A stretch of DNA of 64,000 nt from JBBQDZ01 sp038237515. Its GTDB lineage: Bacteria > Actinomycetota > Thermoleophilia > Gaiellales > Gaiellaceae. Position numbers and translations under genes: made by a program. Numbering within the stretch: position 1 is the first letter of the stretch; the number at the start of each line of letters is the position of its first letter. Below are positions 41,315 to 50,232 of the stretch, piece by piece. The DNA lies in assembly GCA_038237515.1 (NCBI GenBank), contig JBBRYP010000004.1, positions 42,347 through 106,346 of the forward strand. The letters run 5' to 3'. The notes under the pieces were generated by a model, which saw only the letters and a list, made by a program, of their open reading frames with translations, was not told the DNA's origin and made no database searches.

Positions 41315-41476
41315 ATGGTCGATGGTAATTCTCGCACTGTCGGGGATGGCCCAGATCAAGCAGGACCGTGCGACCGCCCGCCGGTCGTAGCAGCGCTACG
41401 GACGGTGAGTGGACGTGCTGACCCTGCGCCGCGTCTGGAGGCCACCATCCGGCTCGCGTGAATTACCGATCAAGCA
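41312..41476 (+). repeat. 164-bp dispersed repeat, copy 2
   Basis: This copy begins at the stop codon of the DUF354 gene and aligns with 37212-37375 base for base with scattered substitutions and few gaps. Both copies flank the three-gene sugar transferase-asnB-DUF354 segment in direct orientation, so that segment is bounded by direct repeats about 4.1 kb apart. A shortened fragment occurs at 13731-13758. Confidence 0.8.
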
Positions 41477-41478
41477 GC

Positions 41479-41631
41479 TAGTGCGGCGTCTCCCAAGGTC
41501 TCACCGGAAACCGACGGCACCCGACGCCGCACTATTCCGGCCGCTCTGCGGCCGGGGGCCGCGAAGAGGCCGAGTAGTGCGGCCTCCACGTGACCTTCGT
41601 TTCCGTTCGAACGTTATGAGAGGCCGCACTA
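41479..41631. repeat. Two successive inverted repeats with TAGTGCGGC ends
   Basis: TAGTGCGGCGTC (41479-41490) pairs with GACGCCGCACTA (41523-41534), and TAGTGCGGCCTC (41575-41586) pairs with GAGGCCGCACTA (41620-41631). The two units share the outer nine bases but differ, with compensation, at the inner positions. Between them a GC hairpin (CCGGCCGC, TCT, GCGGCCGG; 41537-41555) could terminate either flanking gene. The symmetrical ends 3 bp before the uvrD2 stop suggest a small structured RNA or miniature element. Confidence 0.6.
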
Positions 41632-41634
41632 GCC

Positions 41635-43497
41635 TCAGCTCACCGCGGCGAGCGCCGTCAGGAGGTCGTCGCCGTAGCGCTCGAGCTTCGCCGGACCGAC
41701 CCCAGGCACCGCCGCGAGCTCACCGAGCGTGCGCGGGCCGCGCCGCACGATCTCCTCGAGCGTCGAGTTGTGGAAGACGACGTAGGCGGGAAGCTCGTCC
41801 GCCGCCGCACGCGCGAGTCGCCATCGCTTGAGGGCCGCGTAGCGCGGGTCCTCCGGCTCGACGGCCGGGAGCACCGGCCGGCCCAGGCCGAGCTCCGCGA
41901 GGAACCTGCTGGGCTTTCCCCTCGCGCTCCAGGAGAGGACGAGGTGGCGCTTTGCGCGCGTCAGTCCCACGTAGAGGAGCCGCCGCTCCTCGGCGAGCGC
42001 GACCGGCGAGCGGGCCTGCTTGACCGGCAGATCTCCCTCCTCCAGGCGCGGCAGGAAGACGCCCTCGAACTCGAGGCCCTTCGCACGGTGGTAGGTGAGA
42101 AGGTTGACGCCGCTCGCGCGGCCCTCCCCGAACCGGCGGCCGAGCTCCTCAAGGAAGTCGGCGATCGTCCGCTTTCCGTCGTCGAGCTCGCCCGCGATCG
42201 TCACGAGACGGGCGAGGTCGAGCTGCCGTGTCTGCTCCGCCTCGCCGAGCCCTTCGGGCATGGGGTCGAGAAGCCCTTCCCGCTCCGCGGCTAGTCGTAC
42301 CTCGTGGCGGATCGCCGTCGTACTGGAGCCGGCGAGGACTCGGCGCAGGCGCCGCGCCGCAGGCCGCTGGAGGAACGCCGCGCCGCGTGCGTCGAACGGG
42401 ATGCGCGCCTCTGTCAGCGCCTCCTCCCAGTCCTCCGAGCGGGCGTTCAGGCGGAAGAGGATCGCCATCTGCTCCCAAGACACGCCCGCCGCGGCTAGCG
42501 CCCGCAGGCGCGCGACCACGAATCGCACCTGGTCCTCCGGCGAGGGGAGGGTCTCGACCTCCGGCTCGGGGCCGTCGGCGAGCGTCGCGCGCAGCTGCTT
42601 CTCGACGCCTCCGAGCCGCGGGACGAGCCTGTTGGCGAAAGCCAGGATCTGCGGCGTCGAGCGGTAGTTGCGCTCCAGGCGGACAACGGTCGCGTTCGGG
42701 AAGCGGTCCGGCAGCGCCAGCAGGTGCTCGGGCGAGGCGCCGGTGAAGCTGTAGATGGACTGGTAGTCGTCGCCGACCACGCAGAGGTCGTCTCGATCGC
42801 CGAGCCACCGGTCGAGCAGCGTCGCCTGGAGCAGGTTCACGTCCTGAAACTCGTCGACCGTGATCGCCCGGCAGGCGTCGTGGAAGCGCTCGCGGACATC
42901 GCCGTCCTCGTCGAACGACCTGATCGCCTGCTCGAGCAGATCCTCGAAATCGACGAGGCTGCGCTCGCTCTTGCGCTGCTCGTAGCGTTTGTAGACCCTC
43001 GCCATCAGGTCGACGGGAATCGGCAGCGCGTGATCCGCCGCCCACTCCTCGTAGCGTTGGGGACCTACGCGCGCGTTCTTCGCCCGCTCGATCTCGGTTG
43101 CGAGGTCGGCCGCGGGACGGAAGCGGAACGGCCGCGGCAGCGAGTTCGCGAGGTGGCGCAGCATCAGGACCTTCGAGGGCAGGATCTGACCTGGGTCTCT
43201 CCCGAAATGGTGGAGCTGCTGGAGCGCTGCCGCGTGGAAGGTTCGCGCGCGGACGCCCTCGACACCGAGTGCTGCGAGCCGCGACCGCATCTCGCCGGCC
43301 GCCTTGTCGGTGAAGGTCACCGCGAGGATCTGCTTCGCCCCGCACGCCTCGACGGCGACTTGGTTGGCGATCCGGCGCGTGATCGTCGTCGTCTTTCCGG
43401 TTCCCGCGCCCGCGAGGACCACGACCGGACCTCGAACAGCCTCGACCGCCCGCCGCTGGTCGGGGTTCAGGCCCTCGAAGATGGCATCGCTTCCCAC
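41635..43497 (-). CDS. uvrD2: UvrD/PcrA-type DNA helicase with HRDC domain (UvrD2-like)
   Basis: A 620-residue superfamily 1A 3'-5' helicase. Q motif FEGLNPDQRRAVEA, Walker A LAGAGTGKTT (residues 28-37), motif II DEFQD, motif III GDDYQSIYSFTGA, motif IV RLERNYRSTPQI, motif V TYHRAKGLEFEGVFLPRL and motif VI EERRLLYVGLTRAKRHL are all present. A C-terminal HRDC-like domain (ELPAYVVFHNSTLEEIVR, GELAAVPGVGPAKLERYG) is characteristic of actinobacterial UvrD2. It acts in repair and restart of replication. The GTG start has no overlap; 237 bp of repeat-bearing spacer precede it. Confidence 0.93.
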   Translation of the reverse strand: MGSDAIFEGLNPDQRRAVEAVRGPVVVLAGAGTGKTTTITRRIANQVAVEACGAKQILAVTFTDKAAGEMRSRLAALGVEGVRARTFHAAALQQLHHFGRDPGQILPSKVLMLRHLANSLPRPFRFRPAADLATEIERAKNARVGPQRYEEWAADHALPIPVDLMARVYKRYEQRKSERSLVDFEDLLEQAIRSFDEDGDVRERFHDACRAITVDEFQDVNLLQATLLDRWLGDRDDLCVVGDDYQSIYSFTGASPEHLLALPDRFPNATVVRLERNYRSTPQILAFANRLVPRLGGVEKQLRATLADGPEPEVETLPSPEDQVRFVVARLRALAAAGVSWEQMAILFRLNARSEDWEEALTEARIPFDARGAAFLQRPAARRLRRVLAGSSTTAIRHEVRLAAEREGLLDPMPEGLGEAEQTRQLDLARLVTIAGELDDGKRTIADFLEELGRRFGEGRASGVNLLTYHRAKGLEFEGVFLPRLEEGDLPVKQARSPVALAEERRLLYVGLTRAKRHLVLSWSARGKPSRFLAELGLGRPVLPAVEPEDPRYAALKRWRLARAAADELPAYVVFHNSTLEEIVRRGPRTLGELAAVPGVGPAKLERYGDDLLTALAAVS

Positions 43498-43734
43498 CGC
43501 TCCACCGTACCGCCGCGCCTGGACGTTCCACCCTCGAAAGCGAGACGAAACCGATTTGAATGTGCGCCGACTGTGTGAAAGCTGGCTTTCTTAGCTTCCG
43601 GCGAGGTAGACGTCGCAGGAGCCGCGAACAGTCGCGGCCGGAGCCGGGCTTGCCCGGCGGGAGGCCAGGCGCGGCTGGACGAGCGGGAGCGCAGAAGGAG
43701 GGAGCCCGTGGTGGAACCCCTGGTTCCCCCCGCG
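43498..43734. repeat. Spacer with composite repeat elements A and B
   Basis: Element A lies at 43637-43672 and element B at 43694-43730, in the same order and spacing as in the comA-cysH junction but on the plus strand, opposite to the flanking genes. One base is missing in the A loop relative to 17764. Nearer uvrD2, CTTTCTTAGCTTCC and an AT-richer stretch (43545-43596) may hold the uvrD2 promoter. No gene is supported. Confidence 0.6.
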
Positions 43735-45654
43735 CTAGTGGAGCGTGTCCTCGAGGACGCGGCGGTGCGGGGCCCGCTCGGCGTCGAGGCGCCGCGGCTC
43801 GCGCATCATCACCGCGAGCCGGGAGACGAGCTCCAGCGTCTCGCCCTCGTCCACCAGCCGCTCCAGTACCGCGATCTCGTCCTCGAGCCAGGCCGAGTCG
43901 ACCGGCGGGCGACTCGCGCGCCGGATCTTCGAGTGCGAGGTCTCCGTGACGATCTCCCCCTGCCCCCACAGCTCCTCATGGAGCTTCTCCCCCGGACGCG
44001 AGCCCACGAACTCGATCGCGATCTGGCGATCGGACGCCTTCCCGCGGCCGTGAACCGGCTCCCGCCCCGCCAGGCGAATCATGTCCTCGGCCAGCTTCAC
44101 GATCGGGACGGGCTCGCCCATGTCGAGCACGAACACCTCGCCGCGGCCCCCGATCGCGCCCGCCTGCACGACGAGCGAGACGGCCTCGGGGATCGTCATG
44201 AAGTAGCGGGTCATCTCCGGGTGGGTGACCGTCAGCGGCCCACCCTTCTCGAGCTGGCGCTTGAAGATCGGGATCACGCTCCCGGAGGAGCCGAGGACGT
44301 TGCCGAAGCGGACGGCGACGAAGCGGGTCGGCACGTCGCTCCGGGCGCCGTAGCCCTCGACGATCCACTCGCAGAGCGCCTTCGACTGGCCCATCACCGT
44401 CTTCGGGTTCACGGCCTTGTCGGTCGAGACGAGCACGAAGCGGCTGGCGCCGAACTCGACCGCCACCTCGACCATCGTCCGGGTCGCGAGAACGTTGTTG
44501 CGCACCGACTCGATCGGGTTCGACTCCATCATCGGCACGTGCTTGTAGGCGGCGGCGTGGAAGACGACGTCCGGGCGGTAACGGTCGAACACCTGCCGCA
44601 TCTTCTGGCGGTTGCCGACGTCGGCGAGCACCGGGACGCTCGCCGGGAAATCGCGCTCGACGAGCTCGCGCTCGATCTCGAAGAGCGGCGTCTCGCCCTG
44701 GTCGACGAGGATGAGGCGCTGCGGGCCGACGCGGGCGATCTGGCGGCAGAGCTCCGATCCGATCGAGCCCCCTGCACCGGTCAGGAGGACCGTCTGCCCG
44801 GCGAGGTAGGAGGCGATCGCACTGAAGTCGGTCTCGACCGGCTCGCGGCCGAGGACGTCCTCGACCGAGACCGGCCGCAGCTGGTAGGCGAGGCGGTCGT
44901 CGTCGTCGGTGATCAGCTCGCCGAGCCCGGGGAGCGTCTTCAGCGGCACCCCGTTTCGCCGCGCGGCCTCGACGATGCGCTGTCGCACCTCGCCGCTCGC
45001 GGACGGCATCGCGATCAGGAGCTCGTCCGGCTTGTTGTCGCGCAGGATGTGCGGCAGGTCCTCCGTCGTTCCCAGCACGCGTACGCCGTCGAGTCGCAGG
45101 TTCTTCGTGAGCGGGTCGACGTCGACGAGCCCGATCGGCGTGTACCCGAGCGCGCGCGACCGTTGCATCTCGCGGACGATCAACCGGCCGGCGTCTCCCG
45201 CTCCGGCGATGATCACCTCCTTCCCGCGCGCGACGAGGCCGCTGGAGGAGGGACGTTCGATCACTGTGCGCGCGAGCAGCCGCGAGCCGGCGACGAACGC
45301 GAGCAGGAGCAGGAAGTCGAGGATCGCGACCGACCGCGGCAGCCGCACGTCGCGAACCGGCGAGGCGAAGTACACGGTGACGTCCGCGATCAGGCACGCG
45401 ACGGTGACGCCGCGAGCAGCGCTCCACATGTCCTTCGTGGAGACGTAGCGCCACCAGCGGTTGTAGAACCCGAAGAGGACGAAGACGACGAGCTTGATCC
45501 CGAGGACGATCCCGATCGTCCTCGCGAAGAGGGTGTCGTAGTACGGCGGGACGCCGTGGTCGAAGCGAAGCTGGAAGGCGAGCCACCAAGCGGCGCCGAT
45601 GAGACCGGCATCCGCCGCCAGCTGCCATGCCCGGTGCCGGTTGACGGGAATCAC
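43735..45654 (-). CDS. CapD/WbpM-type nucleoside-diphosphate-sugar 4,6-dehydratase
   Basis: A 639-residue membrane enzyme. Four N-terminal helices (from WQLAADAGLIGAAWWLAF to VAILDFLLLLAFVAGS) lead to a first Rossmann domain (VIIAGAGDAGRLIVREM), then the catalytic extended SDR domain (VLLTGAGGSIGSELCRQI, HAAAYKHVPMMESNP, SSDKAVNPKTVMGQSK-type active site). GQSK here replaces the usual YxxxK Tyr with Met-Gly-Gln, as in the WbpM class. It converts UDP-GlcNAc to a 4-keto-6-deoxy sugar. GTG 45654 overlaps the stop of the aminotransferase gene, which would aminate the keto product. C-terminal repeats of about 90 residues include the SRPGEKLHEEL motif. Confidence 0.95.
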   Translation of the reverse strand: MIPVNRHRAWQLAADAGLIGAAWWLAFQLRFDHGVPPYYDTLFARTIGIVLGIKLVVFVLFGFYNRWWRYVSTKDMWSAARGVTVACLIADVTVYFASPVRDVRLPRSVAILDFLLLLAFVAGSRLLARTVIERPSSSGLVARGKEVIIAGAGDAGRLIVREMQRSRALGYTPIGLVDVDPLTKNLRLDGVRVLGTTEDLPHILRDNKPDELLIAMPSASGEVRQRIVEAARRNGVPLKTLPGLGELITDDDDRLAYQLRPVSVEDVLGREPVETDFSAIASYLAGQTVLLTGAGGSIGSELCRQIARVGPQRLILVDQGETPLFEIERELVERDFPASVPVLADVGNRQKMRQVFDRYRPDVVFHAAAYKHVPMMESNPIESVRNNVLATRTMVEVAVEFGASRFVLVSTDKAVNPKTVMGQSKALCEWIVEGYGARSDVPTRFVAVRFGNVLGSSGSVIPIFKRQLEKGGPLTVTHPEMTRYFMTIPEAVSLVVQAGAIGGRGEVFVLDMGEPVPIVKLAEDMIRLAGREPVHGRGKASDRQIAIEFVGSRPGEKLHEELWGQGEIVTETSHSKIRRASRPPVDSAWLEDEIAVLERLVDEGETLELVSRLAVMMREPRRLDAERAPHRRVLEDTLH

Positions 45655-46739
45655 GCGGGGCTTCGTACGACCGACGCCTCACGCACGACGGAGACGACGG
45701 CCTCCTGTGCCTCGGGCTCCATCCCGGCCCACATCGGCAGGGCGAGGTTGTCCCGCGCTGCCCGCTCGGTCTCGGGCAGCGACCCCTCCTCGTACCCGAG
45801 GTGGCGCAGCGCGGGCTGGAGGTGGAGGGGCGTCACGTAGTAGGTGCCGCGGCCGATCCCTGCCTCCGCGAGCGCTGCCGCGATCCGCTCACGCTCCGGC
45901 GTGCGCACGACGTAGAGGTGGTAGACGTGACCCGGGTCGTCCGGCGGCAGCTCGACGAGCTCTCCCAGGCCGAGTGCCGCGTAGCGTTCCGCCGCCTCCC
46001 GTCGGAGCCGGTTCCAGCCGTCGAGGTGCCGGAGGAAGACGCGCAGCGCGGCGGCCTGCAGCTCGTCGAGGCGCGAGTTGTAGCCGACGACCTCGAAGTC
46101 GATCTTGTCCCGCGACCCGTGGAAGCGGAGGAGGCGCACGCGCTCGGCGAGCGCCCCGTCGGTGCAGGCGACGAGTCCGCCGTCGCCGAGCCCGCCCAGG
46201 TTCTTCGTCGGGTAGAAGCTGAAGGTGGAGGCCGCGCCGACCCGCGCGATCCCCTCGGAGCCGAAGGCCTGCGCAGCGTCCTCGACGATCGGCAGGCCGA
46301 TCTCGGCGAGCTCCGCGAGGGCGGCGGGCCGCCCGAAGAGGTGCACGGGCATGATCGCCTTCGTCCGGCCCGTCACCTTCGAGGCTGCATCTTGCGGGTC
46401 GATGTTCAGGGTGGCGGGGTCGATATCGGCGAACACCGGGGTCGCGCCGCGGCGCGCGATCGACTCGGCCGTCGCGTAGAAGGTGAACGCCGGGCAGATC
46501 ACCTCGTCACCCGAGCCGATGCCCATGGCCTCGAGGACGAGCACGAGGGCATCGGTACCGTTGGCGACGCCGATCGTCTCCGGCACCCCCAGGTACGCCG
46601 CCGCCTCGCGCTCGAAGGCCTTGACGTTCGGCCCGAGGATGAACTGGCCGCTCTCGAGCACCTCGGCGAAGCGCTCCTTCAACTCCGGGAGGAGCGGCTC
46701 GTACTGCGCAGCGGGCTTAAAGAGTGGTATCCGCCGCAC
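45651..46739 (-). CDS. DegT/DnrJ/EryC1 family aminotransferase
   Basis: A 362-residue PLP enzyme of the sugar aminotransferase class. The core GVANGTDALVLVLEAMGIGSGDEVICPAFTFYAT, VEDAAQAFGS and the PLP-lysine segment FSFYPTKNLGGLGDGGLV (Lys near 178) are clear. It moves an amino group from glutamate to a 4-keto (or 3-keto) nucleotide sugar, the next step after the CapD-type dehydratase encoded with a GTGA overlap. The product would be an amino-deoxy sugar such as a bacillosamine or viosamine precursor. Its start lies inside the end of the DedA gene (23-bp overlap). Confidence 0.95.
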   Translation of the reverse strand: MRRIPLFKPAAQYEPLLPELKERFAEVLESGQFILGPNVKAFEREAAAYLGVPETIGVANGTDALVLVLEAMGIGSGDEVICPAFTFYATAESIARRGATPVFADIDPATLNIDPQDAASKVTGRTKAIMPVHLFGRPAALAELAEIGLPIVEDAAQAFGSEGIARVGAASTFSFYPTKNLGGLGDGGLVACTDGALAERVRLLRFHGSRDKIDFEVVGYNSRLDELQAAALRVFLRHLDGWNRLRREAAERYAALGLGELVELPPDDPGHVYHLYVVRTPERERIAAALAEAGIGRGTYYVTPLHLQPALRHLGYEEGSLPETERAARDNLALPMWAGMEPEAQEAVVSVVREASVVRSPA

Positions 46740-47397
46740 GGCGATCCAGTTTAGAGGAGCGTCTCCGGCGCCAGAGCCACCACGCGAGCGCCGCCACCGC
46801 GAGGAGGACGACGGCGATCTCGACGTAGCCGAAGTCGTGGTGGAAGCGCCGGTAGCCGGTTCCGGCGGCCCAGCCGACGCCCGCGAGGGCGAAGCACCAG
46901 ATCGCGCTCCCGAGCAGGGTCAGGAGGAGGTAGAGGCCGAACCGCATCCGCATGAGGCCGGCGGGGATCGAGACGAACGAGCGGACGACGGGGGTGATGC
47001 GGCCGAGGAAGACCGCCCAGTCGCCCCGCTCCTCGAACCAGCGCTCCGCGCGCTCGAGGTTCGCGGGGGTCAGGTGGAGGCGCCTGCCGTGACGATCGAG
47101 GAAGGGCCGGCCGGCCAGGGCGCCGACGCCCCAGCCGAACACCGCGCCCAGTGTGTACCCGATCGTGCCGGCGAGCGCGACGGCAAGGTAGATCGGGAAC
47201 GGCGAGGAGAGCCGGGCGCCGAGGAGATCGACCGATCCGGTGGAGAAAGCATGCGCAGCGAGGGCTCCTCCCGCCACCATCACGAGCTCGCTCGCCGCAG
47301 GGAACACGGCGTCCACGAACATCAGGAGGAACACGGCGTAGAGCCCGTGATTGCCGACGAACGAGGTGATCGAGGACGTCAGCGAGGCGACCGGCAC
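46717..47397 (-). CDS. DedA family membrane protein
   Basis: A 226-residue membrane protein of the SNARE-associated/DedA family, proton-coupled lipid flippases for undecaprenyl phosphate or phosphatidylethanolamine. It has GHNGLY-type start (VGNHGLYAVFLLMFVDAVFPAASELVMV), the acidic E in ASELVM, FLGRITPVVRSFVSIPAGLMRM with essential arginines, and a C-terminal helix plus basic tail. GTG start; the following gene begins inside its 3' end. Recycling of undecaprenyl phosphate would suit the surrounding glycan genes. Confidence 0.92.
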   Translation of the reverse strand: MPVASLTSSITSFVGNHGLYAVFLLMFVDAVFPAASELVMVAGGALAAHAFSTGSVDLLGARLSSPFPIYLAVALAGTIGYTLGAVFGWGVGALAGRPFLDRHGRRLHLTPANLERAERWFEERGDWAVFLGRITPVVRSFVSIPAGLMRMRFGLYLLLTLLGSAIWCFALAGVGWAAGTGYRRFHHDFGYVEIAVVLLAVAALAWWLWRRRRSSKLDRRAADTTL

Positions 47398-47474
47398 CGC
47401 GGCGAGTCTAATAGCTTGATCTTGGGCTGCGCCTTTGGGTCTTTAGCGGACGCTCAGATCAGAAGCAGCATCTG

Positions 47475-49244
47475 CTACCGGCGCCGGCCGCCTGTCTGGA
47501 CGACCCTGAACCGGGCCTTCGTGACGCGGATCTTCGTCGTCAGCTCCGTCTGCCCGTACCGATTGGTCGCGGCGACACGGAGGACGTAGCTCCCAGGGTA
47601 GACCGCGTTGCCGGCGCGGTCGCGGCCGTTCCACGAGAGCGTCAGCCTGCCGGGCCCGACCCTCCCGGACGCGACGCTTGCGATCGCGGCCCCGCCGGGC
47701 GTCTCGACGGTCGCGGAGACGGTCGCCGAGCTCGCGACGGTGACCGCGGCGACCGCGCGCGCGCTGCGCCGCGGCACCGCGAGCGCCGGGCCTTGCGGCT
47801 TCAGGAAGCCAAGCGTGTCGTTGAGGGTGAAGAGGCGGCTCGCCGCCGAATGCTGCTGCTGGTCGTCGACCGCCGTCACGACCCATTGCCAGCGCCCCTG
47901 CACCTCCGGCGTCCCCGCACTCGTCCTGCCGCTCCAGCGCAGGCGGTAGACGCCCGGGGCCCTCACGCCCGTTTCGGTAGAGCGCGCGACGCCGTCGGGG
48001 CCGACGAGGCTCGCGGTGACGGTCGCCGGCCGCACGAGCTTGTAGGACAGCTCCTGCTGCTCTCCAACGCGGTCGCCGTTCGGCGAGAGGACGCGCTGCA
48101 AGGCGGGTGGCGCAAAGACGCCGCTGTACATGACGAGGAGCGCCTCGGCGACGGGACGCTCGCCCGTCGGATCGGAGGTCCGGTTCAGGACCTGCCCGTC
48201 GAAGGCGAGCGTCGTCGACCCGCCGGAATCGAGCGCCGAACCGGTGACGACGCCGAGGCGAACGAGCACCTGCGCCAGCTCGAAGTTCGTCATCCCGACG
48301 CTGTAACCGGGTTGCCGGCCGTCGACGGCGAGCATCACGATGTGGCCGTCGGCGGTCTGGCCGACCGCCGTGCGCGGGTCGCGGGGCTGGAGCTGGTCTG
48401 GCGTGAAGAGCTCGTTGGCGCTGAAGACAGGCCGCCCGTCCCGGACGATCACAGGCCCGCCACCGAGGCCGTCGAGGACCGAGGTCCAGTCGGGCTTCAG
48501 GATCAGGCGGATCGCGATCGGCTGGCCGATCAGCGCCTCCCCGGCCAGCTTCGACGCCTGGACGCCACGGGCGGCGAGGACGCCGCCACCGACCGGGATC
48601 GGGGTGCCGCCGCCCTGCCGGGTGTCGACGACGGTCGCGCCCGTCAGCTCGACATTCGGCACAGTCGGCGGAAGCGGCGCGACGACGGCCTCGAAGACGC
48701 TCGGATCGACCGGGGTGGACGGCCCCCAGGCGGGCGTGTAGAGGGAGACGCCGTTGCTCCTCGGTGGCTCGTTCAAGCCGTCGAGCGTCCGCCGCTGGCT
48801 CGAGCCCTGCCACGTTCCGAACATGGTGACGCGGTCGACGTGGAGCGCACCGGCCGCGTCGATACCGACGCTCGACCGCTCCGCGGAGGGGCGATGCTGG
48901 AGGACGCCCTGCTGGACGAGCACGCCCGTGGGATGCCCGTCGTTCCAGTTGAAGAAGTCGCCGTTGACACCCACAACCGTCGCGACGCTCGACACGCGCC
49001 GCTCCATCGAGCTCACCGTCTCACGGCCCTGGATCAGGCTGTTCGAGAGCACCGGCTTGACCGCGAAGAGCCCGCCCGGCCTCGGCGCCGTGACAACGCG
49101 ATAGACCACGGGCCCATGCGTCGTGAAATCGACGTGCTCCTCGTAGAAGACGCCCGGCATCAGCAGCTGCCGCGGCGCCTGCGCTCCGGCGGGTAGCGCG
49201 AGGAGAAGGGCAGAAGCGGCTAGGAGCAGGGTCTTTCGGAACAC
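47475..49244 (-). CDS. Secreted phosphodiester glycosidase (NAGPA domain) with FlgD-Ig modules
   Basis: A 589-residue exported protein. The signal peptide MFRKTLLLAASALLLALPAGAQA precedes a NAGPA/phosphodiester glycosidase domain of about 330 residues: VVGVNGDFFNWNDGHPTGVLV, GQTADGHIVMLAVDGRQPGYSVGMTNFELAQVLVRLG and SALDSGGSTTLAFDG are the family blocks. Then come one or two Ig-like FlgD modules (RLRWSGRTSAGTPEVQGRWQW; RLTLSWNGRDRAGNAVYPGSYVLRV). The enzyme class removes sugars attached through phosphodiester bonds, so wall teichoic or capsule glycans may be targets. It is 49 bp divergent from the polysaccharide deacetylase gene. Confidence 0.9.
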   Translation of the reverse strand: MFRKTLLLAASALLLALPAGAQAPRQLLMPGVFYEEHVDFTTHGPVVYRVVTAPRPGGLFAVKPVLSNSLIQGRETVSSMERRVSSVATVVGVNGDFFNWNDGHPTGVLVQQGVLQHRPSAERSSVGIDAAGALHVDRVTMFGTWQGSSQRRTLDGLNEPPRSNGVSLYTPAWGPSTPVDPSVFEAVVAPLPPTVPNVELTGATVVDTRQGGGTPIPVGGGVLAARGVQASKLAGEALIGQPIAIRLILKPDWTSVLDGLGGGPVIVRDGRPVFSANELFTPDQLQPRDPRTAVGQTADGHIVMLAVDGRQPGYSVGMTNFELAQVLVRLGVVTGSALDSGGSTTLAFDGQVLNRTSDPTGERPVAEALLVMYSGVFAPPALQRVLSPNGDRVGEQQELSYKLVRPATVTASLVGPDGVARSTETGVRAPGVYRLRWSGRTSAGTPEVQGRWQWVVTAVDDQQQHSAASRLFTLNDTLGFLKPQGPALAVPRRSARAVAAVTVASSATVSATVETPGGAAIASVASGRVGPGRLTLSWNGRDRAGNAVYPGSYVLRVAATNRYGQTELTTKIRVTKARFRVVQTGGRRR

Positions 49245-49293
49245 GACGGCCCGTCAGGGTAGCTGCGGCGCCGCGTCGGCGTACACTCGGGAC

Positions 49294-50203
49294 GTGGACG
49301 GGGAAGGTCGGCTGCTCCGCCGGCGAAGGCTCGAGCGGCACCGGCGGCGGAGGCGGCTCGCGATGACCGGGGCCGCCGCGACCGTGGTCGCCGTCGGCGT
49401 GGCGGCGGGCCTCGCGCTCGGCAGCGGAGGCTCGCGGAAGCCCGCGACCGCCGCGCCGCGGGAGGGGCGGATCGTGCGGGTCGAGGTCGCGAGCGCGAGG
49501 CCGGCGTCCCGCCGCGCGCCTTCTCGCACGACATCCGACTTGCCGATCCCGATCCTGATGTACCACGTGCTCGAGGCTCCCCCGGCGGATTCCGCCTACT
49601 CCGAGCTCTACGTGAGACCGGCCGACTTCGCCGGCCAGATGGGCTGGCTCGCGAGGCACGGCTTCCACGCGGTGACGTTGCGGCAGGCCTACGACCACTG
49701 GCGCCGCGGCCGGCCGCTCCCCGCCCACCCGGTCGTCCTGACCTTCGACGACGGCTACCGCAGCGTCTACACGGTCGCGCTCCCGGTCCTGCGCCGCCAC
49801 GGCTTCCTTGGCGTCCTCAACCTCGCCGTCGAGCACCAGTGGACTCGTCTGGAAGCTGATCGCAGCCGGCTGGGAGCTCGACGACCACACCTTCACCCAC
49901 CCGGACCTGACGACGCTGGGTGCGGCGGCGCTGGAGCGGGAGGTCGGCGCCTCCCGGAGGTTCCTCCGGAAGCAGTACCGCCAGCCGATCCCGTTCTTCT
50001 GCTACCCCTCGGGCCGCTACGACGACACCGTCCTTGCCGCCGTGCGCCGGGCGGGCTACCTGGGCGCCACGACGACGAACCCCGGTATCGCCCGGCCCGG
50101 GCAGGGGCTCTTCACGCTCGACAGGATCCGCGTCGACGGAAGCGACGGCGTGGCCGGCTTCGCGAAGCGCTTTCGCTCGCTACGACTGGTCGGCCCTCTC
50201 TAG
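49294..50203 (+). pseudogene. Polysaccharide deacetylase gene with a frameshift
   Basis: The first frame gives a signal anchor (MTGAAATVVAVGVAAGLALG), then ILMYHVLEAPPADSAYSELY and the NodB metal motif VVLTFDDGYRSVYT, and reaches FLGVLNLAVEH at about 49836. From there the plus-two frame continues with SGLVWKLIAAGWELDDHTFTHPDLTT (the HxxxH/THPxL metal and catalytic region), FFCYPSGRYDDTVLAAV and a C-terminus at 50203. A short deletion, not a multiple of three, removed part of the loop between NLAVEH and SGLV. It may be a real lesion or an assembly slip; both halves are otherwise well conserved. Confidence 0.8.
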
Positions 50204-50232
50204 CGCGCGCTCGGGAAGCGCATCCCGGCTGC

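Noticed and set aside
41635..43969. A 606-codon overlapping frame in the helicase region
   Set aside because: It runs in another frame of the minus strand through uvrD2 and contains no helicase motif; it is a shadow.
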